From: Sisyra terminalis
Lineage: Eukaryota; Arthropoda; Insecta; Neuroptera; Sisyridae
Reading direction: 5' to 3'
NCBI GenBank assembly: GCA_958496175.1
Contig: OY292279.1
Span: 13,640,001-13,704,000, forward strand
Length of the DNA stretch: 64,000 bases
The notes below the pieces were generated by a model. That model was not told the origin of the DNA and ran no database searches. It saw only the letters and a list, made by a program, of their open reading frames with translations. The translations under genes were made by a program, and so were the position numbers. Below are positions 1-13,979 of the stretch, piece after piece (position 1 is the stretch's first letter; each line of letters starts with the position of its first letter).

Positions 1-734
1 TAAATTTTCACAACTATATTGTTACATTTTGTAATCGATAATATTCATTTTCAGAGCTTTATATTTTTCTTTTGTTACTATATAACTAATTTCGATTACC
101 TACAATAAGTTATTAGGAAAACATTAATTTGTAATAGTGGTGCGGAAGATATGAAAATAATTGTATCAATTTAAAACCGTAATAATCTCTTAATATGTGA
201 ATTTAAATTACCTATTTTATTTCGCCTGTAGGCTTATGTCTATTCATATTTTTATAATAGAAATAGTCGCATAAGCACCATTTGTATAGAAAGTGGAATT
301 GTATTATTAAACATTTTATTAGAATATATTCTTCGAAAATGAAAAGATATAAATTACAAAGTCGTTGCAGAAACTTAAATAGTAGGTATAACAATTTATA
401 ATTCCGACATATTAAAGACATTTTTGTTATTATTATAAATGGGATAAAAAAGACTAAGTCTTATTCACGATCCATTATCATTATTAAGACAAGTATGAAA
501 TGATAAAACAAGTTGAACATGCTATGTTTTATAAATTCTCGTTTGTAAATCGAACTGGAAGAAAAAAAAATTATCAAAGAACGAGATGAAAATATTGAGG
601 CAACAGAAGGCAGAAAACGGAAAGCTTCTGGTCGAACTAAAGTTGAAAATTAGTCGTACATGTCGTGGCCAGAAGAAACAAGTCATCCACCATTGACCGG
701 ATGTCATTGTATTCTCTCGTTCATATAAAGCGTC

Positions 735-1010
735 TTGTTGATGGTGAGAAGGAGATTTTTTTTTTCAATTTTTTTACATTTTTATTCGCCGTTCTTTGAT
801 CTCATGCCGCGTTTAATTCATTTAATCCACATATTACGCATTCAGGATCGGCATTGGGGCGGACATCATTCCCGCCGTATTCGTGTCCCGGGTTTTCATC
901 TTTCAGCCACGATGATTTCTATATTATTTGTGTTTGGACTTTGTATTATCGGGGATCATTCATTATTTGAATTTCTATGCTCTTTGACTTAGGTGCGGCA
1001 AGAATTCTAT
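735..1010. promoter_or_regulatory. GC-elevated intronic island
   Basis: Positions 800-1010 stand out from AT-rich flanks, with CCGCG, CCCGG and CCCGCC clusters. The 85-codon plus-strand frame over it starts in a T-run and has no family signature. It is a candidate intronic regulatory element of pb; this rests on base composition only. Confidence 0.3.
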
Positions 1011-1859
1011 GGCATCCGACTTTGTAAGGCTGTTAATACGAGCAAACGCAAAAATATGTATTCTCAATTGAAGTGTAACTCGATTAATTGGAAAAAAAAC
1101 GAATTTTCAAAGAATTTACTGCAAAGATCAATCCGAATTAAATCTACAAAACGCCAAAAATCAGTTAAATAAATGAATGAAAATATTTGGGAGGAAAATC
1201 TTGTTATGAAAACCCGATAACTTGGAATAAATTTGAAGAAATATAGTTTTAGAGATGTTCGTTAAAAAATCCAATATTCCATAAGCACCAACCATTTATG
1301 TTGCAAAGTGGACTCTTACAAATTAAAAGCCGGTATTACAAACTTAAAGTAATAATCTTTTCATCTTTTCATCACAGTTTCAGATTTTAGAATGTACGTT
1401 AGTATAAAATAATATAGCTATAAAATTTTATAATGATATTTATATCATCAACTTTGTATGAAAAATGAAGGTTTTATTTTGCTAGATAACATCGTAGATG
1501 TCAACCCGTAGTTTGAAATTATTAAACTATAAGTAAACTAATTGAGGACTAAACTTTCACGAAGTTAATTAGATTTAATTTAATTGGATAACTTTTTCTA
1601 AATATTACTCAATTGAATTTTAAGAGTTTCACTCAACTATACCCCAAATAATATTTTCACACAGTTGTGTATAAGAGGAATAAACATGGTTATTGGATAA
1701 TAGTAACAATTACAAGCACTCCCCGGCGCTGGAAACACCCGAAATCTTTCACATAAAACTAAAAAATTTTGCAATGTTACATAGTAAAATCATAACAAAC
1801 GAATCGAGAACTATTCAAAGAAAAAATATATTAGGTATACCGAAAAGTAATAAGGTTTT
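1011..1859. other. AT-rich intronic sequence
   Basis: No gene, RNA or structured repeat seen. Short frames here have the A/T-rich codon content expected by chance. The last 150 bp may already be the decayed 5' part of the mariner copy that follows. Confidence 0.4.
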
Positions 1860-2775
1860 TAAACCTATAGCTACCATATACAATTGCCATTTATCTGCTT
1901 ATAGTTATTTTAAAGTGGTACTTAAGACATTTTATGATTAGAATATCTTATTAACTTAAAAAAAAATTCTATCCCAAAATCTACATTGAAATTATAAGAC
2001 CAAAAATCCGAAGGAATACCAATTTAGTACTATATGCTCTTCTTGTTTCATATCTAGCGTACCAACGCAAAGTTGTTACTAAAAACATTTTCAATGTTTA
2101 TCTAAGTGTTTTAGATGTTCATTAATGTTAAATTAGTTTTTAAGTTTAAATTCGATAGTTTTCTTTATTCCAACTGATACCAACAAAAAATGGCAAAAAT
2201 TCAATCAATAATAAGAAACTACAGAAGGAAATGATGCCAAATATATGCCAGAAAGTCGAAGAGCTGTCAAATATTCCAAATCAATTTTGGTCGATCAATC
2301 AAATGCCCAAAAGTGCCCAAGAACTGTTAACAGAGAGAATTCTATGTTGCAACATGGTAATGCAAGAATTCTCTACAGAAGAAAAGCCCTGAAAAAACTT
2401 ATAAATAAAGGGAGGGATATGATAATGGTGTACCTACTATAATTGTCTAAAGTTATTCCAACGGATTTCTACTTATTTAAATCGTTAGAACATTTACTAA
2501 GGGGTAACAAAATTGAAAGTTTTAAGGCTGTTTAAAATGTACCTTTTTGATACTTTTCTTAATAATCAACAGAATTTTGCTAATTTGGCATCAAAAATTT
2601 GTATGTACTAGATGTCAAAACGTTGATTATATTAATGCTGATTATATTGTTGATTTAAAATCAAAAATAGTAAAAAAAATTGTGTTTAACTGTAGGTATA
2701 TTAAAAAAAGTTATTACTTTTCGGTCCCCCTAATAGAATATGATATGTATGTATGTTTGCAACTAAGCTTATAAG
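1860..2775 (+). mobile_element. decayed mariner-family transposon (transposase remnant)
   Basis: The plus-strand translation carries mariner transposase landmarks. LQHGNAR (from 2347) matches the family's HDNAR block but has Gly in place of the catalytic Asp. TDFYLFKSLEHLLRG (from 2461) matches the block after the third catalytic Asp. A C-terminal stretch with VDYINADYI (about 2620-2650) follows. In-frame stops lie at 2440 and 2533, so the copy is dead. A related copy lies at 60545-61275, sharing blocks upstream of the HDNAR region (for example acctatag and gttattttaaagt strings). Terminal repeats were not resolved. Confidence 0.75.
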
Positions 2776-5519
2776 TAGATACTATAAACTCGTTAAAGAA
2801 TTTATAAAAAGCTCCTAAACGAATTGATATATTTTTCCTTGTTTCAAACTTATTGCTGGGCATAGGCTTTTTGCCCTTGTGTTATTTTTTCGTGTCTTGG
2901 GCGATTGTTGCCTACATATGATCCTTAAACTTAGAGTAAAATAAAAATTTTTCATCAAAACTGTTATAGAATATATAAAGATTAGTTCTAAACTGTTAAA
3001 ATTATGACGTTGGTTCATGACATTGCGTATAAAAACACTCAAAAAATTATTTGTTTTTAAATTTATTGCAAGCAAATTAAACACATATTTTCAGCCATCC
3101 AGCACATCCAAATTTGCCCACCCCCTAGTTGTGTTTCTTATAAGATAAAAGTTTCTAATTAGAAGGATTTTTGAAAGTCCACCATCTCCCTAAATTCAAG
3201 AAAAGGGGTGATAAAGTTTGTATGGGATAACGTGTGTTCTGATCAATAGTCGAAATTTAAAATTTAATGATAAAAATGCCGTTATATAGGAAATATTAAA
3301 AAATATTTTTTTTTTTTGATTAAATTTGAAATAGAAACCGATATATGGAAATAAAATGATAAGTTGTTAATGGCATGAAGTAAAACTTTGCTTTATAAAT
3401 TTAGACATCTTAAAAATTGCCGAACTTAATATTATGGACTTACAAAAATTGTACTTTACTAACAAAGGACGTGTGAAATAAAATTTGAAACAGTGGTTAT
3501 TGAAAGCTCTATTAATAAAAAATCATTAAAGATTTATATGCTTAGTACTTTTATATGCTTAGTAGCATATTTATACAATTTTTGATAGGAACTCAATAAA
3601 ATTAAACTCTTCCCAATAAATTTTAATGATTGAAAATCAGACTATTGTAGGATAATTAGAATGGTTTTTGGATTTCTTTTGAAAACTTGTAATTGAATAA
3701 AGAGTTAATTGGCATTGATCAAAACGATATACTAGTTTAGCTTTAGTAATATTATTGCAATTTTTAAGAATTGGTATTAGAAAACAAAAAAAGCCCTATT
3801 TTTACGTTTTGTCCATTCTAATGGGTGCTAAAAGAAAATTTTCAAAAATCTCGTTAATTTTTTAATCACAATAATTTCAAATAGAGTTCAGTTATTTTCT
3901 CAGAAATGGAACAGGAAATATGATGTACGATTCGATGTTTGCTGCCAGTTTCACACGGTCAATTATTTCACTGTTTTTTTTAACATCGAAAGAGTCTTGG
4001 TACAAATGCATGAGACTGTGGCCGTAATATGAATGCAATAATTTCCAAGCGTTTTTTTTTTCGTAAGTTCTCCGTCCACAACCTTCATAGAACACAGGAA
4101 AAATGTTGAATTATATGATGAAAAACAATGAACAATTGAGTCTATTGTTTAAAACATACCTACATACACCACAAGGTATTTATTTTTTCGTTGTAAAAAT
4201 TGAAAATTTCTAACAATAAGCATTAAGTCTTTAAACATAATTCGCGTGATTTTATACAATCTTTTTGTTATTTTATTGACCGTTAGGTTATGTTGGGCAA
4301 TGCTATGTATTTATTCAAGTAACTGCCATTTTCTTTTTTGCTTGTATAAAATGGCTTCCAGCTATTACCAATCGTTACATATCAACAATATAAGTAATTA
4401 CTATCTATTAACTTCGCCATATTTGATTAAGTGCCTATCGTATATACACATATAGCGTTTATATAAATGTATCGTAAGATTTTTTATTATTGAGACTATA
4501 ATTTCCATCAAGCCTATCATCAAAGCACTGGTGAAAAGGTTGTTGCTATTTGAAATTTCACTTCAATATGTTAAATTCAATACTGATGCTTCATTGCTGA
4601 AAAATATATATTGTAATAATTGTGAAAATGCAATCAATCGATCTCCTATTACAATTAAATCAGTGTCATGTTTTGATCCAAAAACAATATATTCCTATCT
4701 AGACCTAAAACAATTGGACTGAGCTTTTGAGCTTCATCAAAGTTATTGTAATATTTTTGTTAAATTATAGTAACAAATCAAATGATTTCATCATTAATCT
4801 ATACCTAAACTTTTTATAAAAATTGTAGCATATTATAAATAAGAATTAATTCGTGGTTGATAAAATTAGATCATAAAAAAATTTAAATTTAAGGGTAAAT
4901 AAGTTATTATTGTTTTTCCTAACAATAATTTTCTTTGATGAAAAAGTTGATTTGAAACTCGCATGAGAAAAATGAATTTTAAAACTGCATAGAGGAATAT
5001 GTCTAGTTTCTCAATTGCATCGAGTATATTGCTGAAAAGTGTTGCATTAAGAGCTTTTTTTTGGCTGAAGAATTCTCAAATGAAAGCTTGCATGAATTGA
5101 TTGCAATGGTGTTTGATTTTTTCAAATTTTCTAATTACTTATTTTATGGCATCAAAATTTTCGGTATAAAACACTACAGCTTTCTATTAAGTTCACCAAC
5201 GTGTTAATATTGGTTCTAGGTGTAGTGCTATGTTTGATAGTTGCTCTTTATATGTTTGTACCTACTCCTGATAGTGCTTTTAAAAAAACTTTTTTTTGTA
5301 GAATAAATAAATTTATTGACTATCCCAAACTCGTTTTTGATCATTTCTGCAACTCAATGTAATCCGTGTGCTAGACAGATGATGTAAAGCAATATTGGGA
5401 ACAATATTTTCAAAGCTTGACGTAAGGGGGACATGTCAACGGCACAATATACTGAAATAAGCACTATCAATGAAAAAGTACCAAAATATACAATAACAAT
5501 ATAGAAATAGAATTATATG
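2776..5519. other. AT-rich intronic sequence, nothing recognised
   Basis: Homopolymer-rich A/T sequence. Frames of 60-90 codons on both strands have low-complexity compositions without family motifs. No tRNA-like or strongly structured segment noticed. Confidence 0.4.
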
Positions 5520-5537
5520 TGTTTGCATATGCAAACA
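5520..5537. promoter_or_regulatory. 18-bp perfect palindrome with paired half-octamers
   Basis: TGTTTGCATATGCAAACA reads identically on both strands. It contains two opposed TTTGCAT half-sites overlapping at the centre, a geometry like dimeric POU-domain (MORE-type) sites. It lies 18 bp from a SINE remnant. A regulatory role is inference. Confidence 0.35.
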
Positions 5538-5555
5538 TGCAAGCGTATATAATCC

Positions 5556-5680
5556 GTTGTCTATTTATAACTAAAGTCTTTAGTGACTAGAGTATATAAA
5601 AATCCGTAATTGAGAAATATCGATAATTTTCTCGATAAGGATCGAACACCTATCAGTTTTGGAGGGGTCACCTTTTATTA
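5556..5680 (-). mobile_element. tRNA-derived SINE remnant
   Basis: On the minus strand this has a tRNA B-box-like GTTCGATCC (plus-strand 5638-5646), then a tail matching the SINE at 27315-27463: a conserved GGATTTTTAT-type block and a CACTAAAGACTTTAG block. The A-box end is degraded. The B-box and shared tail place both in one family. Confidence 0.6.
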
Positions 5681-7439
5681 AGATTATTAATTATTTTTGG
5701 ATTTAAAAGAAATTCATATGATTAAAACTGACTGAAAATTTGAGGTCTGAATCTTATTTTAATTGTTCACTAAATATTCTAATTTGCGAATAATTTTGAA
5801 GCTTTTCCCATTTAATTTCTTTAAAGATAGTTTTCAACAGATTTAGTTAAAGATATTTCTACCATTTTGCAAATGTTCACCCGGCGAAAATGTATTCCTC
5901 TTTTACTAATAATCTATAAATAATACCCAAACGCAGATTAGTTGGATTATAAGTAGCGAAATTTTATAAAATTAGATCCATTATTACTCTGCTAATATAG
6001 TGAGACAATTTTTGCAATGTTTTTTAGATAAATTTTTTAACCATACTTTTGTATGTTAACATCTACGTAGAACATTATAATTCATATTTCTTTTGCAATT
6101 GTTAGATAACACAAGGTCGGACGCTTTAATTACATATTTTTAAATGTCTAAACTATTTTTTTTCACTAGCCCGTGAGCTTTTATTAGATTTTATTTGCAG
6201 CTTTATCCAGCAAAGATTTTATGACCACCTATAGCTATAATACCGTTCCCAAGTTCCCAAGAGTTACTCAACTGGCATTAAATTAAGATCAACAATGTAC
6301 TTATTATACAGTTTTTGTGGAAAAAATATTTCAAGAATTTATAATTTACCTTCCTAGCTTATTATTTGCTCAAAATTCTTAACTTTAAGTATTATTTCGA
6401 AATATATTTCACATTTTTTACATACACCAACAAATTCCAACAAAAACCATCCCACTATTAGATATTTTATTCATTATAACTATCGTACGAAAAAAAATAT
6501 ATTACTTAACATAAATATTAGCAACAACAAAAAAATTATTCAAATTTTATACTTTAATTAAAGTTGTATCAAGTATATTCTTAGCTAAATTCATAAATTG
6601 AACACAATAGACATTAATCAGCACCTTTTTTGTTGTCGAGAAAATTGAATAAAAGAAAATAATTAGTTAACATAATTAATAAATTGATTAAAAAGTTGAC
6701 GTCTTAACCATTATATTCTAGAATTTAGATGACTGAAATGAATCATTAGATAATCAGTTTCAAAGATCAAAGGAAAATGAAAAAAAAAATAATAGAATTT
6801 TCTTTGAAAAATTGTGTAAAAATTTGCATGATTTAATTTATTTCAAAGTTCACTTTTATGTAGGTAAGTAAAAAAAATACAATGGAGAATTAATATCATT
6901 ACATTATACAAATTTTTAATTATATTTTACACTTATGTGTTGATTCAATTTATTAATGTTGATTAATGCTTTATTTCAGGGATTTTTTTCGTTGAACAAT
7001 TAGAATATGAATTACAAGGTACCAAGTAGTACTAGGTGAATTGTTAATGGCTTGCAAAAATAACAATTGTAGCTTAACAAAAATTGCCGGAAATGGAATT
7101 TCATAAAATTATGTAAAAAATAATATTTTAATTGGAACTTTATACTAATTTTTTAGTTAAATACCTATAGTATTTTTAGATTAAAAAGATCATTTAAATT
7201 TGTACTTAAATATTTTAACATAACAAGCAATAGGATTTTGCTATTCTTTCAACGGTATGTTATTTAAAGAATACTTGTTGATTTAAAATTTAAGTATTTA
7301 TGTTAATTGAAGACAGAAAATAATAAATCTCATACTAAAAATTATCAACAATAAATGTAGAATAGAATCAAATACTAACTAAAGAATATATTTTTGTTGA
7401 ATGGTATCCATATTAATTTAATGCTTGGTGGATATTTCT
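5681..7439. other. AT-rich intronic sequence, nothing recognised
   Basis: No coding frame, structured RNA or clear repeat seen apart from A/T runs. Confidence 0.4.
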
Positions 7440-7560
7440 TGGAAACTTGGATACAGAATAAGTTGATGTTGAAATTTCAAATTTTGTAACAATTCGTAGA
7501 TTATTTTTCAACTTCTTCTGGCAGAATTTAAAGTTATCATCGTCATTAAAATATTCTACT
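7440..7560. repeat. dispersed repeat, also at 57880-58010
   Basis: Shares a TTTTTCAACTTCTTC core, a following GGCAG-ATTTAAA block and similar flanks with 57880-58010, in the same orientation. Copies are diverged with small indels. The type of element is unknown. Confidence 0.45.
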
Positions 7561-7900
7561 TCGTATTACTTGGTCAGTTTATGAATATCACAGGAATGTC
7601 AATTTATAAATGACACAAAATAATTTCCCTGAATCTTATTCAAGAAGTTACAATTGATAAAGAAAATTCTATCAAAAAAACTGCTTAACTTTTGCTTTTA
7701 GCTCCCATAAAAATTTTAATTTAAATTTGGTATTCTTCTTAAACTATCGAACGTTCCCTAAACTTTAAAAAAAAATCAATATTTTCGAATGCATTACTTT
7801 ATGCATCCAGAAACCAAAATTAAAGTGCTACGTCTCAGGTAGAACATTTCATGGATCCAACACTTATATCCTCAAGGACTCTAGAAGTAACTAACAAAAG

Positions 7901-8119
7901 CAGTATTTCCCAAACTTTGGGTCACGAGGGACTATTAAGTGAGTCATAATGGGCGATGTGCCCACTGTATAAGACATAAAAAAATAGGAAGTTATAAATT
8001 TGATATTTTCACTGGTATTACCAATATTTATGCCCTCTATAAGACATCTAAAAAGTAGGTCCCAAAATTGGATTTTTCTGTTTGATCGATCGGAGCTCGA
8101 TCAACTATGGGAACCACTG
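7901..8119. mobile_element. hAT-like MITE, about 219 bp
   Basis: Ends are CAGTATTTCCCAAACTTT at the left and, reverse-complemented, CAGTGGTTCCCATAGTTG at the right: the CAGNGNTTCCCA-type terminal inverted repeat common in hAT elements. Internally it contains a 'cccaaa/ttgggtc' segment and a GATCGGAGCTCGATC palindrome. The expected 8-bp target duplication is not clear (only the last bases, AAAG, are shared), consistent with an old insertion. Confidence 0.6.
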
Positions 8120-10079
8120 ATCTAAAGAGTAATCTAGTGTTGCATGGAATGGAAGCAAAAATTAATAGAAGGATCAAGGAACAATAAAATAACAATCATC
8201 ATTGTGTTGAAAAAATATAAAATGTAGTCGAGTGGATTATATTTCAATAGGAAAAAGGGATTCTAGGAAAATTTTGTTGATAGAAAATTCGATTCACCAA
8301 AAAAAATTTTAATCCAAAGTTTTACTATTGAATGTTATATGACAAATATTCATCTGGATTTCAGAATTACTGTTTGAAAATCGCTTAGAAAATTGAAAAA
8401 TATAAAAAACGAATCCAAAGAAAAGTTTTAATTAAAAAAATAATGATTGATTTTTTGAACAAACTAGAAAATTTTTTATCACAATTTTCCATTCTGGTTG
8501 AATTCTTGTTTATGAATCACTCTTAAAAGAAAGTTAATGATGGCCAAAAATTTTCTCTTTTTTTTATCTATAAATATAAAAAAGAAAAATTAAAAATTGT
8601 TTTTAATTTTTTTTAAATAAAATTCAATAAAAATGTGGCTTTCCAAATCATTACAACTGTTTTTTTATTTTCATAATTATTGCTTAATAAAATGGAATGA
8701 TATTGATTTAACTATTGTTTCAAGAATTTTTATTGTAATTAATTCTCAAATATTGAATACAAAAATTTAAGGTACTTCTCTTGCACCCCCAAAAATACTT
8801 TCCCACACCTCCAGGAGTCTGGCCACTCTAAATTAAGAAACACTAGATAAGGGCAATCTTGACATATTTGGTGATATTTCGGTTCCTACGGGTACTATTT
8901 CTTTAAAATATGTTCAAGTAGAGGATTCCAATATAGGTTATTTCAAAAGTTTTCCCTACAATATCTATTTTCCTTTTCGAGGTAACTAGTTCCAATTTTT
9001 GAACTACATTGTGCAGAATTCATTATAGTTTATCAAAATTGAATAAGTGGTTCCCGAAAAAAGTAATCATCGTTTGAATTTGGTTTTTTAATTGCCTTAT
9101 ATGGTACTTTTGGTAAATTAGAAAAAAAAATATTTTGAGTTGTATTTTCTACCCTTGAAATTCAACCCCAAAGGAAAATAATTTGATAGTGGAAATTTTA
9201 AGTTCGGTAAGAACCCTTACATCATTCCAATGATTGCAATGGTTCTGAAAGTTAACTAAAGAAATTGTCCGAATAAATATTTTTTTCTATCGATGAAAGT
9301 ATCTGTAAAGAAACTTCATAAATTTTTCACCAACTTTCTGTTGATTTGTAAATATTGTCAAAAAAGTTAATTTTCTCAAACGATTAAAATGTATGGCTGC
9401 AAACTGGTTTATATTTTTCTTATAGACTAAAATGCAAATGAAATAAAAAAATCCCTTTTTTTCTCGTCCCTATATTTGAATAGAGGTTTTATATAATTTT
9501 CATACTTTTTTTTACTATATTTACTATTCCCACCTTATTTTCAACCTATATACCACCCAAGCCCTCTTTTATAAACTTTGTACTATATTGTTGACTTCTG
9601 AATTAGTTTTTCCTGATTAACGAAGTAATTGTAAATTATTTTGTTTCTTTACGAAGTGAACTTTTCTACAAACCTTGACAAACGATTTTTAACTTAAAAA
9701 TTTGGTTACATAATCAAAATAGGGTAAATTGGTTGTATAGTTTATAGTAAACTTATTTTTAAGATAAACTGGTATACAATTCATAGAAATGTTAGCTATA
9801 GCACAAAAAAATAAGAAAATACTATAAGGCAGTAAAGTTGTGTCAAAAAAAGATCAAATTCATAAAAAGGATTAGAAAAATATCAATATAAAAATAGTAC
9901 CTGAAATATTTATATTTTCTATACTGTAGGGCGATTTACTTTGATATAGTCGTTTCAAATCTTTGATTTCTACGTGAAGTACCTACACAATAATTAATTT
10001 TCGTCGACAATACAAATAGGTAAGCAGTTAATTTGATGAAGGTTCAACAGTAGTCTTAAGATTTAAGTGGCATTTAGCA
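8120..10079. other. AT-rich intronic sequence, nothing recognised
   Basis: No gene or confident repeat. A less AT-rich patch at 8780-8840 (CACCCCC, TCTGGCCACTC) may be a further transposon end, but no partner was found. Confidence 0.35.
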
Positions 10080-10625
10080 CAGACGATTTACCCCCCTTTG
10101 GGAAGTGTTTAATGAAGAAAGATGGTCGCCCTCCTGGTGAGGCGGCCGTCATTCAGGTGGCTGGTCCAGGAAGCTGTGTCAGATACACCGCATCCTGGGG
10201 ATTACCGTTCAACTTATCTTTAATTTGAAATGGATTTCGACGACACGAAAGTGGCTTTTCGCGTGGAAAAAGAAACTGTTAGAAATTGGTATTAGAAGAT
10301 TCTAAGTAAGACTGTTCACATTTTCTGCTAGAAAAGCTCGACGAAATTAAGTGGATGCCATAAATCGCGATAAAAGTTTTGCAAGATGCTTGAATACGGG
10401 ATGGATATGAACTGTGGTGTGGTTTGATGACTTTTCAACAGAGCTTTCTACTCTTGATGTTGCCGTCGGCATTCAAGGAGTTTGGCCATGATTGACTGTT
10501 GCTCAATTTGCATGCGCTGCTTTTATAGAGTCGAATTTATGCAAATTTTATGACGCGCAAAATGAATTTCAAATGCGTTGTTGTATGGTCGAGTTTTACG
10601 ATTATTTTCTTTTTCATGTGAAAAT
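10080..10625. promoter_or_regulatory. pb intronic island with inverted octamers and Hox-type sites
   Basis: Strong composition break. 10095-10210 is GC-rich, with short open frames on both strands (49 codons plus; one interrupted frame minus) and no recognised family. 10440-10620 holds an ATTTGCAT octamer (10506-10513) and its inverse ATGCAAAT (10539-10546), with CTTTTATAG and TTTTATGAC between and after them, typical of POU and Hox/Caudal sites. Best read as a candidate enhancer in the pb intron. A small exon in the 10.1-10.2 kb part is not excluded. Confidence 0.45.
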
Positions 10626-13600
10626 CATTGGTTTAGGGTCAAATGTAAGCCACATTTTCACTGTTTTTTTCCTACTTGTTTAACACAATATCAATTTTCA
10701 TGCTTGGAAAAGGAAAAAAACAAAAGTATCGTTCTGAAATATTACACCGTACGGGAAAATCGGATTCGTCACGGATTATTTGAACGTAAATTGATTTATA
10801 TAATTACCCACAAGTTTTCATACACATATATAGTTATTACACATAAGCATCGATTTTATGAAGCAAAATATAATTTACTGTATCTATAATTACAAAACAA
10901 AAAAATGAATCTATATATAAGATTTATTTTACGTAGCAACTTATAATAAGAGAATGGATATTTATCATGTAATCTTGAAATTTCTTAGATACTTCAATTT
11001 TTCCGTAAAATTTAGAAACATAAAGAAATAACTTCCAATGTTAAAAGATACATAAGTAAACAAACAGTAATTCAAAGTAAATGTTTATGATCGGTAAATA
11101 AAAATATACTTATAAAATATACTTTCGATTTTATGTTACATAATTTCTTAAAAGTAAACTATTAATAGAAATTTTGGACTAAGACTTCAAAAATATTTTT
11201 GGCATATTGCCATTAAACATCGATTGACAAGCAATTTCTTAGTGGTTACTCTATAGTATAGGGTCACCAACTAATGGATCAATTTTTCTGAACTATCAGT
11301 AACGAAGACCCAATACGCTTGATGGTAACCAATAAGATATTATTTATCAATCAAAATGTCAATCTATATTAACTATTTTCTTTAAAAAATATAATTTATT
11401 TGTCAATTTATGGGTTACCTTTACAATCTGAGTATTGTGTTTTTAAGATTATTCAAATCCACTAAAGTATTGTTGAATATCTATAATTAAGCATCTTATA
11501 TTTCAATTTTTTTTTGTTAATAAGATTTCTATTGTTTTTCATAAATTTTGCCGAAATGTCGAAGAAAAAAGGAACCTCAAAAAACATGAGTATATGTGAA
11601 TATTTGTGTCTCAAATTTTTCATGCCTCAAACTCTCAAAAGCAAATATTTTATTTAAGTAAGTATTAATCGTTCAAATTGGTTTTTGTTATTGAAAATTT
11701 GTGATTTTAGCTATCATTTGGTGTAAGTAAATATCTTAAACTTTGGATCAAGTGAAACAAGTACCCACTGTTTTTGGATATAATTTATTTATAGAACCAA
11801 TTCAGGAAAAATTAGATATAGAATTTAGAGCTAAGGAAATTCAGTTACTTCAAAAATTTTAATAACTAATTTAATTTGAATTTTCCTATTAAATTTATCC
11901 TTAACAAAAATCTTTGCAATAATTTAGCTTTTATTACTTTGATCATATAAAAATTGAATTATATTATCTTGAAATACTATTAATGGAATATAAATAACTC
12001 CAAAATGTTTCGTAATAAAAGGTAATATTAAATTAAAATGGTTCAAAAAAAAATTGTTAAAAATATGAGGTCACTGGGCATTCACAGGCTTCTGAGGTAT
12101 TTTCCTTGTTACAACTCAATGTTTGTTATACAAATTTTGGTAGTATGATACCTTTATTCTGTTTATCTTTGTTTTATTGTTTTTTGGCTTCTATTTTTTC
12201 CCCTTCGTTTATTATATGGTGATTTTTAACAGTGAGTTTTAAAGGATCCCTATATCCAAACCAAATCCCATAACATTCCCAAATCTAAATAAAATACGAA
12301 CATCTGGATAAATGGTACACTTATTTGAGCTTAATTTTGAGCGGTTTTTTATTTTTGAAATATTCATTTTTGTAGAATTAAGATGAAGCCAAGAAAGTTA
12401 TTAGAAAAAGCTCATTACCAATGAAGTCACACTTGCAGTAATGTATATTACTAAAATAATATACTGTATATGTTATTTAAAAAATAGGATTTTTTTATAG
12501 ACTTAAAATAAAATATTTAAAATATAATATCAACCAAATGTTAAGTTTTAGATGCTATTTTCTTTGATTTCAAAGACTACATTTATGTTTAATTGAAAAT
12601 ATTACGCTTTAATTCGAAAAGCTTGCTAAAATGCTTTAAAACTTTTAAACAAAACTTTTGAAATAATTACTAATATTTTAAAATTTTATAATTTGAACAT
12701 TGAAAATGAAAAAGGTATGAAACTTCTCCTCAAAATCAGAGTTGCAACTAAGGATTCATAATTTTTAATTTTGATCATTTTGAAAAATATAATTTTAGTC
12801 CCTTATGAAAGTAGTTGAGCTTTAATCCGAAATGAAAAATTCGAAACTTTAAATAATTTTTATCTTTATTGTTTGACTGTTAATGTTTTGAAAAACTAAA
12901 TATTATTATTCGTTGTATATCTAGAATTATAATTTGATGATTTTAAAATATTAAATTTATGATTATGTTCGTTTAATCATACATATACATATGAGATTGA
13001 TGTAACATATTACTAAATACAAAATACGTTTTAAAGAAATAATATTTTATACTTATAGCTCATACGTATATTATAATATATTGTTTTCAAACTTTTTTGG
13101 TCCAATATCTTAGAAATATAATCGTTAAACGCTTAAATGCTATATTTTTAGGGACTAATATCGCAAAGTTATTACAAATTATCAATAATAGTGAGGATCT
13201 TAGCTAAAAGTTATAAAGCAAGTAATGTGTGGCTAACTCAATTATTAATATTTTTTCCCTTTAATTCATGGAAAAATTATATTGCATTTAAAAGCTTTTA
13301 CACAATGAAAAATAGAATATAGATTTTTTTTTCTTAATTAATTAAACATTTTGATTAAGTATTTTTGTAGAAAATAAAATTTTAGGCAAATATAATCGGT
13401 ATAAGTTGAATAATTGGCGATGTTATGTACTCATGTCTTAATGGGAAAAAAGAATCATATTTTGGGCAATAAACTCTTAAAGTAGAAAATAATAGAACAT
13501 TGATTTGCATTTTGTATCAATCTACTGATATACCTAGATAATTTTGATGCAGCCCGAAGTTTTTTATCGCTATATTCTATAAATTTAGTTCAGTGCCTTC

Positions 13601-13979
13601 ATACACATTAGAATCTATTTTGCACTATTGAAATATTATTTAAAATTCAAAAAAAGCAAATAATTTTTTAAGCTTACTTAATTCGTTGTTTTTGATGATA
13701 GTTTTGAGAGCTTTAGCGATATTTTGCTAAATATAAAATGAAATTACTATAATTTATCCATTTTTGTTAATGTTTTATTATAGAAATTCTTGAGACTATA
13801 AAGTTTTCCACAAAAAGAATCTAAGAATCTAATTTACTCAGGATAATTTGATTTTAACTCTCACCCTTAAGAAATCAACCCCTCGTCTATTTACCATTTA
13901 GATTTAGCAAAAAAAAATATCTCAATCGCTAACTTTATTCAACTTTTTCTTCCGCATTACATTTAAAAAAATAATGAAA
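10626..13979. other. AT-rich intronic sequence, nothing recognised
   Basis: Long A/T-rich stretch. The 103-codon plus-strand frame at 10578-10889 overlaps the end of the preceding island and continues into plain AT-rich DNA with no family motif. No structured RNA noticed. Confidence 0.4.
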
